Shown piece after piece: positions 9,831 through 18,650 of a stretch of DNA of 45,541 nt. The translations under genes were made by a program, and so were the position numbers. Origin of the DNA: Weissella oryzae SG25. GTDB taxonomy: Bacteria > Bacillota > Bacilli > Lactobacillales > Lactobacillaceae. The stretch covers positions 1 to 45,541 of the forward strand of contig NZ_DF820498.1 in the NCBI RefSeq assembly GCF_000691805.2. Reading direction: 5' to 3'. The notes beneath the pieces were generated by a model. It searched no databases. It saw only the letters and a list, made by a program, of their open reading frames with translations, and was not told the origin of the DNA. Each line of letters starts with the position of its first letter. The first letter of the stretch is position 1.

Positions 9831-12800
9831 TTATACAAGCTGATTAATTAACGCTAACAAATCGGTTAACCAATCATCCGCTGTCATCTTTGGCTGCAAA
9901 ACTAGTTCCGCCTTTAATGGATCACTCTGTTTAATTTGCCCCTTTAAGCGGCGACCAGCCAAAGCAGCAATTAGACTAGCACCCGTGACCTTACTGTCAG
10001 CGTTGAAGCTAACCAATAAAATATTATTACGTGCAAAATCCTTTTTAATCTGTTTAATTCCAATTTGATCTGCAAGCGACTTTAACCGACCAACCAGCAA
10101 CAAACGTGTCACAGCTGCCGGTAAATCACCAAAGCGATCTTGAAGATCTTCGGCAATTTCGTCATATTCCGCTTGACTATCAGCCTTACGAATCCGCTGA
10201 TAAAGATCAATTTTTTGTGGTCCATTAGCAATATAGCTTTCAGGTAAGAAGGCTTCGACTTGCAAATCCAATTCTGCATCATTTTTCTTTGCCTTACCTT
10301 TACCTTTCTTCTGAGCCACAGCTTCTTGTAACATCTGCGTATAAAGGTCATAACCCACCGCATTGATAAAGCCGTGTTGCTGCTGGCCAAGTAAGTCACC
10401 GGCACCCCGAATTGATAAATCACGCATGGCAATTTTAAAGCCTGAACCTAGTTCTGTGAAGTCACGAATCGCGGTCAATCGTTTCTCGCTTTCTTCATTT
10501 AGGGTTCGGGTACCTGGATAGGTGAAATAAGCATAGGCAATATTGTTCGACCGGCCAACGCGACCCCTTAATTGATAAAGCTGAGCCAGACCCATATGAT
10601 CTGCATTTTCTACATAAAGGGTATTGGCATTTGGAATATCAACCCCAGTTTCAATAATCGTCGTTGTAACTAAGACATCATACTCACCATTGATAAAATC
10701 AACCAAAACCCCTTCTAGTTGCGCTTCTGACATCTGGCCATGCACATAGGTAACCCGGGCTTCTGGTGCGATTTGCTCAACCATCGCTGCAACCTGCGCA
10801 ATATCTTCGACCCGATTGTGCAAATAATAAATCTGCCCACCACGTGCCATTTCGCGCTCAATTGCATTACCCAAGACGGCTAGATTTTGTTCCATAACAT
10901 AGGTCTGGATTGGATAACGATTTGCTGGAGGCGTTTCAATCACTGATAAATCACGCAACCCGACCATTGACATGTTTAGTGTCCGGGGAATCGGTGTTGC
11001 GGTCAAAGTTAGAACATCAACATTTGGTTGTAACTGCTTTAGGCGCTCTTTATGTCGAACCCCGAAACGTTGTTCTTCATCAATTACTACCAAACCCAAA
11101 TCAGCAAAAACAATATCCTTCGATATAATCCGGTGGGTTCCAACTATAATATCAATTTCATGATTCTTTAGCTGTTCTTTTATTACTTTTGACTCCTTAG
11201 CGCTTTGGAATCTTGATATGACCGCCGTCTTAATACCAAAATCTTCAAACCGACTTTGCATCGAATCAAAGTGTTGTTGGGCCAAAATTGTCGTAGGCGC
11301 TAAAATTGCAACCTGTTTACCTTCATGAGCCGCTTTAAAGGCTGCCCGGAAGGCAACCTCGGTCTTACCAAAACCAACGTCGCCAACCAATAGGCGGTCC
11401 ATTGGACGTTCGCGTTCCATATCTTTTTTAATCTCATCGGCTGAACGTAACTGATCCGGCGTTTCTGGATAGGGGAAAGCATCCTCAAAGCGTTGAATTT
11501 CAGCATCATCAGGTCCAAAGGCATAGCCTTTTTGGAGTTCTCTTTGTGCCGATAGCTGAATTAATTCATCAGCAATATCGGCAACCCGCTTTGCAACTTT
11601 GGCTTTTGCTTTGGCCCACTGTGGCGAGCCAAGCTTGGTTAGCTTTGGCTGTTTCTCAGCTGAACCAACGTACTTTTGCACTAAATCAAGCTGGGTTACT
11701 GGAATGAAAATCTTGGCATCATCCAAAAAACCAATCGTAATATAATCTTGCTTAATACCACGATTTTCAATCGTTTCCATTCCTTCGTAAATCCCGATTC
11801 CATGATTCACATGGACAACATAGTCGCCCGGCTTTAATTCATTGTACGATTTTAAACGTTCAGCATTTGAGAGGGTTTGACGGCGCGGTACTTTTCTTTG
11901 CACTTGCTGAAATAATTCACGTTCCGTCAATAACACTAATTTTTGCGCTGGTAATTCAAAACCGGCACTCAAAGCTAACTCTGTTAATTGGGTTCGCCCG
12001 GCGACAAGCTTATCGACGGCGACTTGATTGACTTTTATATCATAATTCGCCAGGGTCTCCAGCAATCGGTTCGCCCGTTCTGCTGTATTAACCGCAAAAA
12101 TTATCGTCATACCCTGCTTTTGCCAACGGGCAACTTCACCCTTTAAAAGATTCATCTGACCAAAGAATTGCTGTGCTGGTCGAACCACCACATTTGTTAA
12201 GCTACTTTGCTTTAAATTACCGATTGACCTTTGTAAAGGTGACAAGATAATTGAGGCCTGCCTTAAATCACGAGCAAGATCCGTTAACTGCCAAGCATAG
12301 TCAAATTTTTTCAATCCTTGGTGTTCAGTTGCTTTAGTTTCCCACCAAGCAATGTTTTCTTCCAAACTAGCTTGGCTATTTTCGATTGCACGTGGAAAAT
12401 CATCAAAAACTGCCAGACCAGCTTCCGGTAGATAGTCAAAAATACTTGTGGCATCTGGATAGACCAGGTGCAAGTACTGTCGAATTTCTGGTAAGAACAT
12501 GTTTTGATCCAAAGCATTTAACAATGGATGAAAACTCTCCGTCAAATGTCGTTTATCAGCGCCAACCAAGGCATCTCGGTCAGTAGTCATTGCAATTTCT
12601 AGGCGCGTTTTAATTTCAGCATACTCATCGTTGGCCACAACCAAATCGCTAGCCGGTAAAATCTCAACTTCTGGTAAATTCTCGAGTGAACGCTGCGTTT
12701 CAACATCAAACGTGCGTAACAAATCCAGTTCTGTATCAAAAAAGTCCAAGCGCACTGGATTATCTAAATTTAACGGATAAATATCAATAATCGAGCCACG

Positions 12801-13322
12801 CAGCGCAAACTCGCCCGGTTGTTCTACCCCATTACTCCGAACATAGCCCATTCTTACTAAATCAGCACTTAATTTCTTTAAATCATAGCTATGTTCAAAA
12901 TCAATTTTTAGAGTAGCGGCTTTAAAGACTGATACTGGTGGCAAATATCGCTGAGCTCCAGCTGCTGAAGTTATAATGACCGCTTTAGGGTCATTTAATA
13001 ACAAATTCAAAGCTTCAACGCGGGCCAGTTTTGTGTCCAAAGAAGTAACTGCAATTTCGGCCACAATTGTATCCTCACTCGGAAAAATCCCAACGTGTTC
13101 ACTACCAATCAAGGCTGCCATATCTTCAGCTAATTGATCCGCATGAAATTGATTATCTGTAGTAATAACCATTGGTACAGCACGTTCATGCCAAATTCCG
13201 GCCAGGTAAACCGTTCGGGCCGTCCCAGTTAAACTAGTAATTAAATGTCGACCGCCACTTTTACTTGCTTTAACTAGCTCATTAAAACTAGCATCTGTTT
13301 GCAATAAGTCAAAAATTGCCAC
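9831..13322 (-). CDS. mfd: Transcription-repair coupling factor Mfd
   Basis: A 1163-residue Mfd of normal length. The N-terminal UvrB-like module is followed by the RNA-polymerase-interacting domain (LKPGDYVVHVNHGIGIYEG, near residue 500). Then comes a RecG-like translocase with Walker A GDVGFGKTE, DEEQRFGV box and the TLTATPIPRTL motif, and finally a C-terminal TRCF domain. It removes stalled RNA polymerase and recruits UvrA. The start is GTG, supported by GAGGAGG 5 nt upstream. It lies 11 bp after pth, as in other Bacillota, and heads the mfd-flippase-rqcP-divIC run. Confidence 0.98.
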   Translation of the reverse strand: MAIFDLLQTDASFNELVKASKSGGRHLITSLTGTARTVYLAGIWHERAVPMVITTDNQFHADQLAEDMAALIGSEHVGIFPSEDTIVAEIAVTSLDTKLARVEALNLLLNDPKAVIITSAAGAQRYLPPVSVFKAATLKIDFEHSYDLKKLSADLVRMGYVRSNGVEQPGEFALRGSIIDIYPLNLDNPVRLDFFDTELDLLRTFDVETQRSLENLPEVEILPASDLVVANDEYAEIKTRLEIAMTTDRDALVGADKRHLTESFHPLLNALDQNMFLPEIRQYLHLVYPDATSIFDYLPEAGLAVFDDFPRAIENSQASLEENIAWWETKATEHQGLKKFDYAWQLTDLARDLRQASIILSPLQRSIGNLKQSSLTNVVVRPAQQFFGQMNLLKGEVARWQKQGMTIIFAVNTAERANRLLETLANYDIKVNQVAVDKLVAGRTQLTELALSAGFELPAQKLVLLTERELFQQVQRKVPRRQTLSNAERLKSYNELKPGDYVVHVNHGIGIYEGMETIENRGIKQDYITIGFLDDAKIFIPVTQLDLVQKYVGSAEKQPKLTKLGSPQWAKAKAKVAKRVADIADELIQLSAQRELQKGYAFGPDDAEIQRFEDAFPYPETPDQLRSADEIKKDMERERPMDRLLVGDVGFGKTEVAFRAAFKAAHEGKQVAILAPTTILAQQHFDSMQSRFEDFGIKTAVISRFQSAKESKVIKEQLKNHEIDIIVGTHRIISKDIVFADLGLVVIDEEQRFGVRHKERLKQLQPNVDVLTLTATPIPRTLNMSMVGLRDLSVIETPPANRYPIQTYVMEQNLAVLGNAIEREMARGGQIYYLHNRVEDIAQVAAMVEQIAPEARVTYVHGQMSEAQLEGVLVDFINGEYDVLVTTTIIETGVDIPNANTLYVENADHMGLAQLYQLRGRVGRSNNIAYAYFTYPGTRTLNEESEKRLTAIRDFTELGSGFKIAMRDLSIRGAGDLLGQQQHGFINAVGYDLYTQMLQEAVAQKKGKGKAKKNDAELDLQVEAFLPESYIANGPQKIDLYQRIRKADSQAEYDEIAEDLQDRFGDLPAAVTRLLLVGRLKSLADQIGIKQIKKDFARNNILLVSFNADSKVTGASLIAALAGRRLKGQIKQSDPLKAELVLQPKMTADDWLTDLLALINQLV

Positions 13323-13333
13323 AAAATCCTCCT

Positions 13334-13900
13334 CTAGTTAAATGCGTTCATCATTGTTGACATATCATCCCCATCAGCAAAGGCGGTGAAAATTTCAAGT
13401 GCCTTGTCTGTTCCACGTAAAACATCAATATCTTCGTCCTTACTAAACTTTCCAAGGACATAATCGACTACCGCTTGGTGTTGATGACTAGGATGACCAA
13501 TTCCAAATTTTAAACGGGCAAAGCTCTGCGTACCTAGATGATTGATGATACTCTTTATGCCATTATGCCCACCTGCTGAACCCTTTGCCCGCAAGCGTAG
13601 CCGTCCCAAGTCCATATCCATATCATCTTGTACTACCAAAAGATCATCTAAAGCTAAATTGTAATAATCCATTAATGGACCAACTGCTTGACCTGATTCA
13701 TTCATATAGGTCGTTGGTTTAACTAGCAGAATTTTTTCACCCGCTAAATTAATTTCTGCAATCATCGCATGCTGCTTACTAACAACTTTAAAGTTAGCTC
13801 CCTGGCTAGCTGCTAGTGCATCAACTGTCATAAAGCCAATGTTATGTCTTGTGTGTGCGTATTCAGCGCCAATGTTTCCTAAACCAACAATCATTTTCAT
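13334..13900 (-). CDS. pth: Peptidyl-tRNA hydrolase
   Basis: A 188-residue enzyme releasing tRNA from drop-off peptidyl-tRNA. The family opening MIVGLGNIGAEYAHTRHN holds the catalytic His in TRHN. The conserved KPTTYMNESG and the SAGGHNGIKSI segment are present. The ATG at 13900 or the one at 13894 could be the start; the AAGGGG upstream is rather far from both. It is followed 11 bp later by mfd. Confidence 0.97.
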   Translation of the reverse strand: MKMIVGLGNIGAEYAHTRHNIGFMTVDALAASQGANFKVVSKQHAMIAEINLAGEKILLVKPTTYMNESGQAVGPLMDYYNLALDDLLVVQDDMDMDLGRLRLRAKGSAGGHNGIKSIINHLGTQSFARLKFGIGHPSHQHQAVVDYVLGKFSKDEDIDVLRGTDKALEIFTAFADGDDMSTMMNAFN

Positions 13901-13929
13901 TATTATATGTAACCCCTTATTTTCACTCC

Positions 13930-14000
13930 ATAATGCACGAAATGGGCTGAGATGAAATATCCCAACCCTAACACCTAGTAACTTACTTCGTACACCTTGG
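13930..14000 (+). other. TPP-riboswitch-like fragment, probably degenerate or coincidental
   Basis: On the plus strand GGGCTGAGATGAAAT (944-958 of this kb), then CCCAACCCT, then ACCT and CGTAC occur in the order of TPP aptamer conserved elements. The P2 partner GGGG is missing and no plus-strand gene follows. It lies in the 279-bp gap between pth and the upstream membrane-protein gene, which otherwise shows only a 12-bp palindrome ATTCCTAGGAAT at 14082-14093. Confidence 0.2.
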
Positions 14001-14179
14001 CATTCTATTAATAATCAGTTTTGCAATTACTTCCCAAATTAGACAACTGGCAAACCCATATTAATTAGGTCAGCCATTATCATTCCTAGGAATATTGTAT
14101 CATTCTACCACCTTAACATAACAAGCGCATCTTTATTGATCAAAACAAAGTAACTAACTTAGATTTGTGCTAATAAACA

Positions 14180-14782
14180 TCATTCTAGTCCAACTTTAGC
14201 GCCTGGCCGCTTGTATTTATACCAACGACGCCCATATATTAACAAGGCTAGGCTTAAATTCAAAAGGACCAAATAGATTGAAAAACCAACTTGACTAAGG
14301 GTTAATCTGGTCGCTACCAGCAAGCCAGATGTTGGTGATATTACACCAGTTAAAAAGAGCCAAGGAATTTCACTAAGTGGTCGACGCCAGACCTTGATAA
14401 AAGTTGGTAAGGCAGCCGCAAAATCTCCAATAATTGAAAGAATAATCGCTAAATTGGGGTTCTTAGTAAAGTACCACGTCAACAAAGCTAGAATTGAAAT
14501 TGCTGCACATGCTAAATTTAAGAGGCTAATGTCCCAATAAGAATCACGATTTAAGAATGAAGCGATAAAAACTAACAATGGCATAAAGCCAGCCATAAAA
14601 ACTGGTACTAACGCCCAACTAGGTTCTTTTAAAAAACCGGCAATAACTGAAATCATTGGTGCCACTGACCAGAGCAGCCAAGTAATCTTATTGGGCTGGA
14701 TTTTATTTCTAATCGTTGCAATCACATACATAACCCCAGAAATAAACGAGGCTAGTGCGCCTAATCCAATAATTATTTGCAT
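14180..14782 (-). CDS. Multi-pass membrane protein of unknown function
   Basis: I do not recognise this 200-residue protein. It is very hydrophobic with about six or seven membrane segments. The two halves look alike: an N-terminal element with PNKITWLLWSVAP and a later element with DFAAALPTFIKVWRRP, each followed by helices. This suggests an internal duplication and recalls small PQ-loop transporters, but the diagnostic PQ pair is absent. The C-terminus is short and basic. GGGAGG lies 5 nt before the ATG, and it starts 30 bp after elaA on the same strand, so the two are probably cotranscribed. No terminator was found downstream. Confidence 0.7.
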   Translation of the reverse strand: MQIIIGLGALASFISGVMYVIATIRNKIQPNKITWLLWSVAPMISVIAGFLKEPSWALVPVFMAGFMPLLVFIASFLNRDSYWDISLLNLACAAISILALLTWYFTKNPNLAIILSIIGDFAAALPTFIKVWRRPLSEIPWLFLTGVISPTSGLLVATRLTLSQVGFSIYLVLLNLSLALLIYGRRWYKYKRPGAKVGLE

Positions 14783-14812
14783 GTTTGCCTCCCAGCTCGT
14801 CCATATTTTTCT

Positions 14813-15268
14813 TTAATTGTCTAAGACCATATCAACATGGGGAATCCCATCTTCCAAATAAACATCAGAAACGTTTTTAAAGCCAAATGAATGATAGAAA
14901 GCTTGTAAATAACTTTGCCCGGCAATCTTAATTGCCCGGCCAGCATGGTTCACCCTTAATTCAGCTAAAGTTGCTGCAACGATTTTACGTCCAAGATGTA
15001 GCCGCCGGTATTCCTTAACAACCAAGACCCGACCAAAACTAACATGCTCACCATCACTATGTTCGATAATGCGCGTGTAGGCAACTAACTTAGCCCCGTC
15101 CATCAAAAACACATGGGTTGCATCATTATCTTGCAGGTCAATTTCTTGATATGGGCAGTCCTGTTCAACCACAAATACCTTGACCCGTTCTTGCATAATC
15201 GTTAATAACTCTTGATTCGTCAACTCATCAGTTGTTTTGATTTTGAGTTCAAATTCATCCATATTCAT
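14813..15268 (-). CDS. ElaA-type GNAT N-acetyltransferase
   Basis: A 151-residue GNAT protein. The N-terminal part has LLTIMQERVKVFVVEQDCPYQEID, typical of ElaA. The acetyl-CoA-binding part is SFGRVLVVKEYRRLHLGRKIVAATL, followed by KIAGQSYLQAFYHSFGFKNVS. The substrate is unknown. The start at 15268 (MNMDEF) is preferred because AAGGAG lies 6 nt upstream; an upstream in-frame ATG at 15310 would run through the hairpin of the leader. A terminator-like hairpin with U7 ends only 3-4 nt before the ribosome-binding site, so expression is probably controlled by attenuation. Confidence 0.85.
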   Translation of the reverse strand: MNMDEFELKIKTTDELTNQELLTIMQERVKVFVVEQDCPYQEIDLQDNDATHVFLMDGAKLVAYTRIIEHSDGEHVSFGRVLVVKEYRRLHLGRKIVAATLAELRVNHAGRAIKIAGQSYLQAFYHSFGFKNVSDVYLEDGIPHVDMVLDN

Positions 15269-15282
15269 AATCTGCTCCTTGT

Positions 15283-15347
15283 AAAAAAACAGCACCCATA
15301 CGCTCCTCACCTCAGCGGTGCCCTAGTGGAACGTATATGGTACTGTT
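15283..15347 (-). terminator. Terminator/attenuator hairpin before the elaA ribosome-binding site
   Basis: On the minus strand AACAGTACCATATACG (15332-15347) pairs with CGTATGGGTGCTGTT (15288-15302), with one bulge and wobble pairs. An apical CACC/GGTG helix lies within, and U7 follows (15283-15289). It lies inside the leader RNA, directly before AAGGAG and the ATG, so it looks like a regulated attenuator rather than an end-of-gene terminator. Confidence 0.7.
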
Positions 15348-15352
15348 AAACA

Positions 15353-15370
15353 CGTTATCCGGGGATAACG
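15353..15370 (-). other. Upstream hairpin in the elaA leader
   Basis: CGTTATCC and GGATAACG form a perfect 8-bp dyad with a 2-nt centre (effective loop 4 nt). It lies about 20 nt after the predicted transcription start and 6 nt before the attenuator stem. It could be half of a ligand- or protein-binding element, or a DNA operator. Confidence 0.55.
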
Positions 15371-15395
15371 ATCAGTTATTTATTATTGTAAATAC

Positions 15396-15424
15396 AACAT
15401 AACACCAAACTATCGACACGGCAA
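15396..15424 (-). promoter_or_regulatory. Predicted promoter of elaA and the membrane protein
   Basis: A -35 TTGCCG (15419-15424) and a -10 TATGTT (15396-15401) with a 17-bp spacer on the minus strand. The implied leader is about 120 nt and contains both hairpins. Confidence 0.55.
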
Positions 15425-15463
15425 GCTTTTTTATCGCTAGTTCTTCCCTACCTGCTATAATAA

Positions 15464-15501
15464 AGCAAAAACAGCTAGTTACTTTTAGTAACTAGCTGTT
15501 T
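15464..15501 (-). terminator. Terminator of the yhgE-type gene
   Basis: A 15-bp perfect stem (15469-15483 with 15487-15501) with a 3-nt loop just after the stop codon, U-rich on the minus strand side. Confidence 0.88.
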
Positions 15502-15503
15502 TC

Positions 15504-17795
15504 TTATTCAACGTTTGAATCTGCATCCTTCATCATTGTATAGGTGTGCATATTAGCTGCATAATAAGCACCCATAATGATTAAGAAGACTACCATAATT
15601 ACTAATAGTATCTTGGCGTCCGTCCATGCCGAACCACCAATCATAATTGTTTCACGGAAAGCTCGTACCGTGTAAGTCATTGGTAGATATGGGTTTAGCC
15701 ACATAAAGAACTTACTTGACGTTTGAATTGGATATGTTCCTGCTGAACCAGAAAGTTGCAAGACCAAGAAGACCACTCCTAAGAAGGCACCTGGTTTCTT
15801 AAACCACAATGACAAAGTTGTCGTAATGGCACCAAAGGTTAGCGCTGTAAGTAATAGCATTCCATAAGTACCAAGTCGATTTACTGGGTCTAAACCAAGA
15901 ACCGAAATTGATAGAACATAAACTAAACTAGCAGCAACAAAGCCATAGAACGTGAGGACTGATAATTTAGCCCCAAACCAGCTCAAGAAATTTCTTGGAC
16001 GGCGGCGTGGTGTAACCATATCAATCATCACATTAAAGGCCAACATTCCAACATACAAACCAACTGAGAACATGTATGGAGTCATACCAGTTCCATTATT
16101 TGGCACACGATCCTTTTCAGTTCCGCGACTTGTGACCGGGCTAGCAATTTGGTTAAAGACGCTCGACTTAGCTTTAACAGCGTCAGTTTGCTTACCAGCC
16201 TTGCCAAGTGCATCGGCTAGGGTCTGATTACCAGTTACCGCTTGACCTAACTTGCTTGCCAACTCGTTTGAACCACTTACCAATTGTTGACTACCAGAAG
16301 TAATTGCACTTGCTCCGCTATTAAGTTGATCAACTCCGCTCAAGACTGTCTGGTTTTGATTTGTTAGTTGACTCAACCCATTTGAAAGACTTTGACTACC
16401 ACTTTGTAAAGCAGTTGAATTATCACTTAAGGTATTCAAACCACTAGCTAATTGGTCAGCCCCTGCAGAAAGTTGGGCCACCCCACTTGATAAGCTAGCA
16501 ACTTGCGCTAACTTATCATTAAGGTTGACTCCCTGCAAAGCAGTCATTTGCTTTTGCAAATCACTGGCCGCATTCAATAAGGCAGCTTGTTGACTACTTA
16601 ACTTTTGCAAGTTAGCCATAGTTTCTTGGAAAGCCTTATTATTTGCTAGACTACTCAAAGCAGCTCCAGCATTGGATTTACTATCTGCTTGATCTAAGGC
16701 ACCGTCTACGTTGCCAATAACCGCTTGCTTCTGATCCGCAGTTAAGTCGGCTGTATTGTTAATCGCATCATTAACCGCACTCTTACGGATTGCTGCATCA
16801 CCCTTTAGAGCTGTTTGAAGTTGCTGCATAAAGGTTGGTAGCGTTTGTACCAACTGCAAGGTTTCCGGATCTGCTGCACTTAGCAAAGGTTGCAAGGTAT
16901 TATAGTCCTGCATAATCTTGCCCACGGTACCCTTAACACTAGCAAGTTGGTTTTGTGTATCAGCAGAATTAAGTTGCCCATTCAGCTGATTTAGCCCAGC
17001 CTTCAGTTGTTGACTCGCTGCTGCCGCAGTTTGTACCCCATTAGTATAAGTAGTAATACCACTAGTTAGCTGCTGACTACCTTGGTTAGCACTTGCAACT
17101 CCATTCAAATAGGTTGATAACCCTGTTTTCAAACTTTGCGTCCCATTTTGCAAGGTTAAGCTTCCATCGGCTAAAGTCTGCAAATTTGTACCAATTGTAT
17201 TAGCACCATCTTGTGCTGCCTTCGTTCCGTCTGCCAACTTACCATTTGCCGCGCTGGCTTCCTTGCTTCCTTTACCTAGTTGCTTAATTGAACCAACCAA
17301 AGTCTTAGCATAGGTCTTAGTAACTTCACTCGAAACATTATTAACAATTGTTTTTGCAGCTGACTCAGTCATCTTACCGGCTACGAAACTTTGTCCTGAG
17401 CTAGTTTTGTAATCCAACTTCATTTGTTTAGGTTGCTTATCCAACAAAGTCGTTGCGTTTTTAGAAAAGTCCTTAGGTATCGTAATAACCATGTAGTACT
17501 TACCATCATCAAGCCCACTTTTTGCTTTTTGTGATGAAAGGACGGTAAATTTCATTGCATCTGACTTCTCCAAATTTTTCGTTAAATCTTTACCCAAAGT
17601 CAACTCTTTATCTTGATAATCGGCCTTTTTGTCCTGATTAACCACGGCAACTGGCAAATTTTGGGTTTCTCCATATGGATCCCAAAGTGAACTCAAAAAG
17701 ACAATCGCGTAGATTGTTGGAATTAAAATTAATGCAGCCATTACTAAATAATAAAATTTGTTGTTTCTAAACCAGCTCCACTCAGCTTTAAACAT
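15504..17795 (-). CDS. YhgE/Pip-family membrane protein
   Basis: A 763-residue protein with the YhgE/Pip architecture. It has an N-terminal membrane anchor (about 15-35) and an extracellular region with LPVAVVNQDK. A long heptad-like stretch (about 190-560) follows, rich in repeats of the type LxxGxxxLxxG with Ser, Gln and Asn. The C-terminus is an ABC-2-like block of about five membrane segments (about 590-750). Homologues include the lactococcal phage-infection protein Pip and the ESX-linked YueB/Esa family. It may serve in export or as a surface receptor; the substrate is unknown. It is divergent from a TetR gene 139 bp away, the usual arrangement for this family. Confidence 0.88.
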   Translation of the reverse strand: MFKAEWSWFRNNKFYYLVMAALILIPTIYAIVFLSSLWDPYGETQNLPVAVVNQDKKADYQDKELTLGKDLTKNLEKSDAMKFTVLSSQKAKSGLDDGKYYMVITIPKDFSKNATTLLDKQPKQMKLDYKTSSGQSFVAGKMTESAAKTIVNNVSSEVTKTYAKTLVGSIKQLGKGSKEASAANGKLADGTKAAQDGANTIGTNLQTLADGSLTLQNGTQSLKTGLSTYLNGVASANQGSQQLTSGITTYTNGVQTAAAASQQLKAGLNQLNGQLNSADTQNQLASVKGTVGKIMQDYNTLQPLLSAADPETLQLVQTLPTFMQQLQTALKGDAAIRKSAVNDAINNTADLTADQKQAVIGNVDGALDQADSKSNAGAALSSLANNKAFQETMANLQKLSSQQAALLNAASDLQKQMTALQGVNLNDKLAQVASLSSGVAQLSAGADQLASGLNTLSDNSTALQSGSQSLSNGLSQLTNQNQTVLSGVDQLNSGASAITSGSQQLVSGSNELASKLGQAVTGNQTLADALGKAGKQTDAVKAKSSVFNQIASPVTSRGTEKDRVPNNGTGMTPYMFSVGLYVGMLAFNVMIDMVTPRRRPRNFLSWFGAKLSVLTFYGFVAASLVYVLSISVLGLDPVNRLGTYGMLLLTALTFGAITTTLSLWFKKPGAFLGVVFLVLQLSGSAGTYPIQTSSKFFMWLNPYLPMTYTVRAFRETIMIGGSAWTDAKILLVIMVVFLIIMGAYYAANMHTYTMMKDADSNVE

Positions 17796-17870
17796 ATTTA
17801 AACGGCTCCTCCCTTATCTATGTATTTAACAGCGTGTTGAATAATTTCTCATAATGTTACATAATAGCAC

Positions 17871-17898
17871 TTGACTACAAGTATTCAATGACTAGATT
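17871..17898 (+). promoter_or_regulatory. Predicted tetR promoter in the divergent yhgE-tetR region
   Basis: TTGACT (17871-17876), a 16-bp spacer and TAGATT (17893-17898). The region also carries GTGTT(G/C)AAT twice (near 17834 and 17907) and an ACTTG-N4-CAAGT dyad overlapping the -35, which are possible TetR contacts. Confidence 0.4.
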
Positions 17899-17934
17899 AA
17901 GTGAATGTGTTCAATTTATAGGGGGGTATATTTT

Positions 17935-18570
17935 ATGAAACAGAGTGAACGTACAGATTTGACGCGGACCAGGATTAGAGAAGCTTTTATCAACTTAGTA
18001 GAAAGTAAAGGCTTTGGAAACCTAACCGTCTCCGATTTAACACGTGAAGCATCCGTTAGTCGCGGGACATTTTACGTGCACTATGCCGACAAACATGAGT
18101 TATTAGCAAGCATTGAACATGATTTACGCGCTAATATTACAAAAATCATCAAAGATGATATTGCTGCTACGATTGAGGTTCATAGTATTAATGATGCTAG
18201 CTCTACCTCTCCGAATGAAGAATTGAGTGACAATCTCTATAACTTATTCAATCATGCACTTTACTATATCGATCAAAAACGTCATACAATGAAAGTCTTA
18301 ATGTCGCCAAATGGTGATCCTCAATTCTTTGACGAAATTAAAAACGTGATTGATGACACCTTTGCCCAACAGCTTCAATCAGGTAATGGGTATTTCTCAG
18401 ACACCTTACCCATTGACTACACAAAAGAAATTGTTGTAAATAACGTGGTCTATCTAGTGCGCCACTGGATTAATAAAACCCATCCGGAAAGCACCGAAGA
18501 TTTCGCAAAGATTCTTATGCAAAGTCGCTTTTTGGCTCCTAATGACTTAATAATTTTCTCAAAAGCTTAA
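17935..18570 (+). CDS. TetR/AcrR-family transcriptional regulator
   Basis: A 211-residue regulator. The N-terminal helix-turn-helix reads AFINLVESKGFGNLTVSDLTREASVSRGTFYVHYADKHELL, a textbook TetR DNA-binding domain. The C-terminal ligand domain (about 70-205) is of the all-helical type often found beside YhgE genes. The start at 17935 is chosen because GGGGGG lies 8 nt upstream; an ATG 30 nt earlier has no site. Divergence from the yhgE-type gene suggests it represses that gene and itself. Confidence 0.9.
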   Translation: MKQSERTDLTRTRIREAFINLVESKGFGNLTVSDLTREASVSRGTFYVHYADKHELLASIEHDLRANITKIIKDDIAATIEVHSINDASSTSPNEELSDNLYNLFNHALYYIDQKRHTMKVLMSPNGDPQFFDEIKNVIDDTFAQQLQSGNGYFSDTLPIDYTKEIVVNNVVYLVRHWINKTHPESTEDFAKILMQSRFLAPNDLIIFSKA

Positions 18571-18603
18571 TTTTTAACTGCCTATTACTTAGGTAATATA
18601 AGA

Positions 18604-18632
18604 TTTACATGATATAATTATTAGATTATAAA
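18604..18632 (+). promoter_or_regulatory. Predicted cbpA promoter
   Basis: TTTACA (18604-18609), 17 bp, TATAAA (18627-18632). A second overlapping option is TTAGGT-N18-TATAAT with its -10 at 18613-18618. Confidence 0.5.
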
Positions 18633-18650
18633 ATGAAATGAGGTCGAAAA

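Noticed and set aside
14180-14782. SemiSWEET/SWEET sugar transporter
   Set aside because: The duplicated halves are reminiscent, but no PQ-loop dipeptide pair is present, so the assignment is not supported.
15288-15350. T-box riboswitch before elaA
   Set aside because: AGGGCACCGC lacks the essential TGG of the T-box and there is no Stem I or specifier loop. It is kept only as an unexplained leader.
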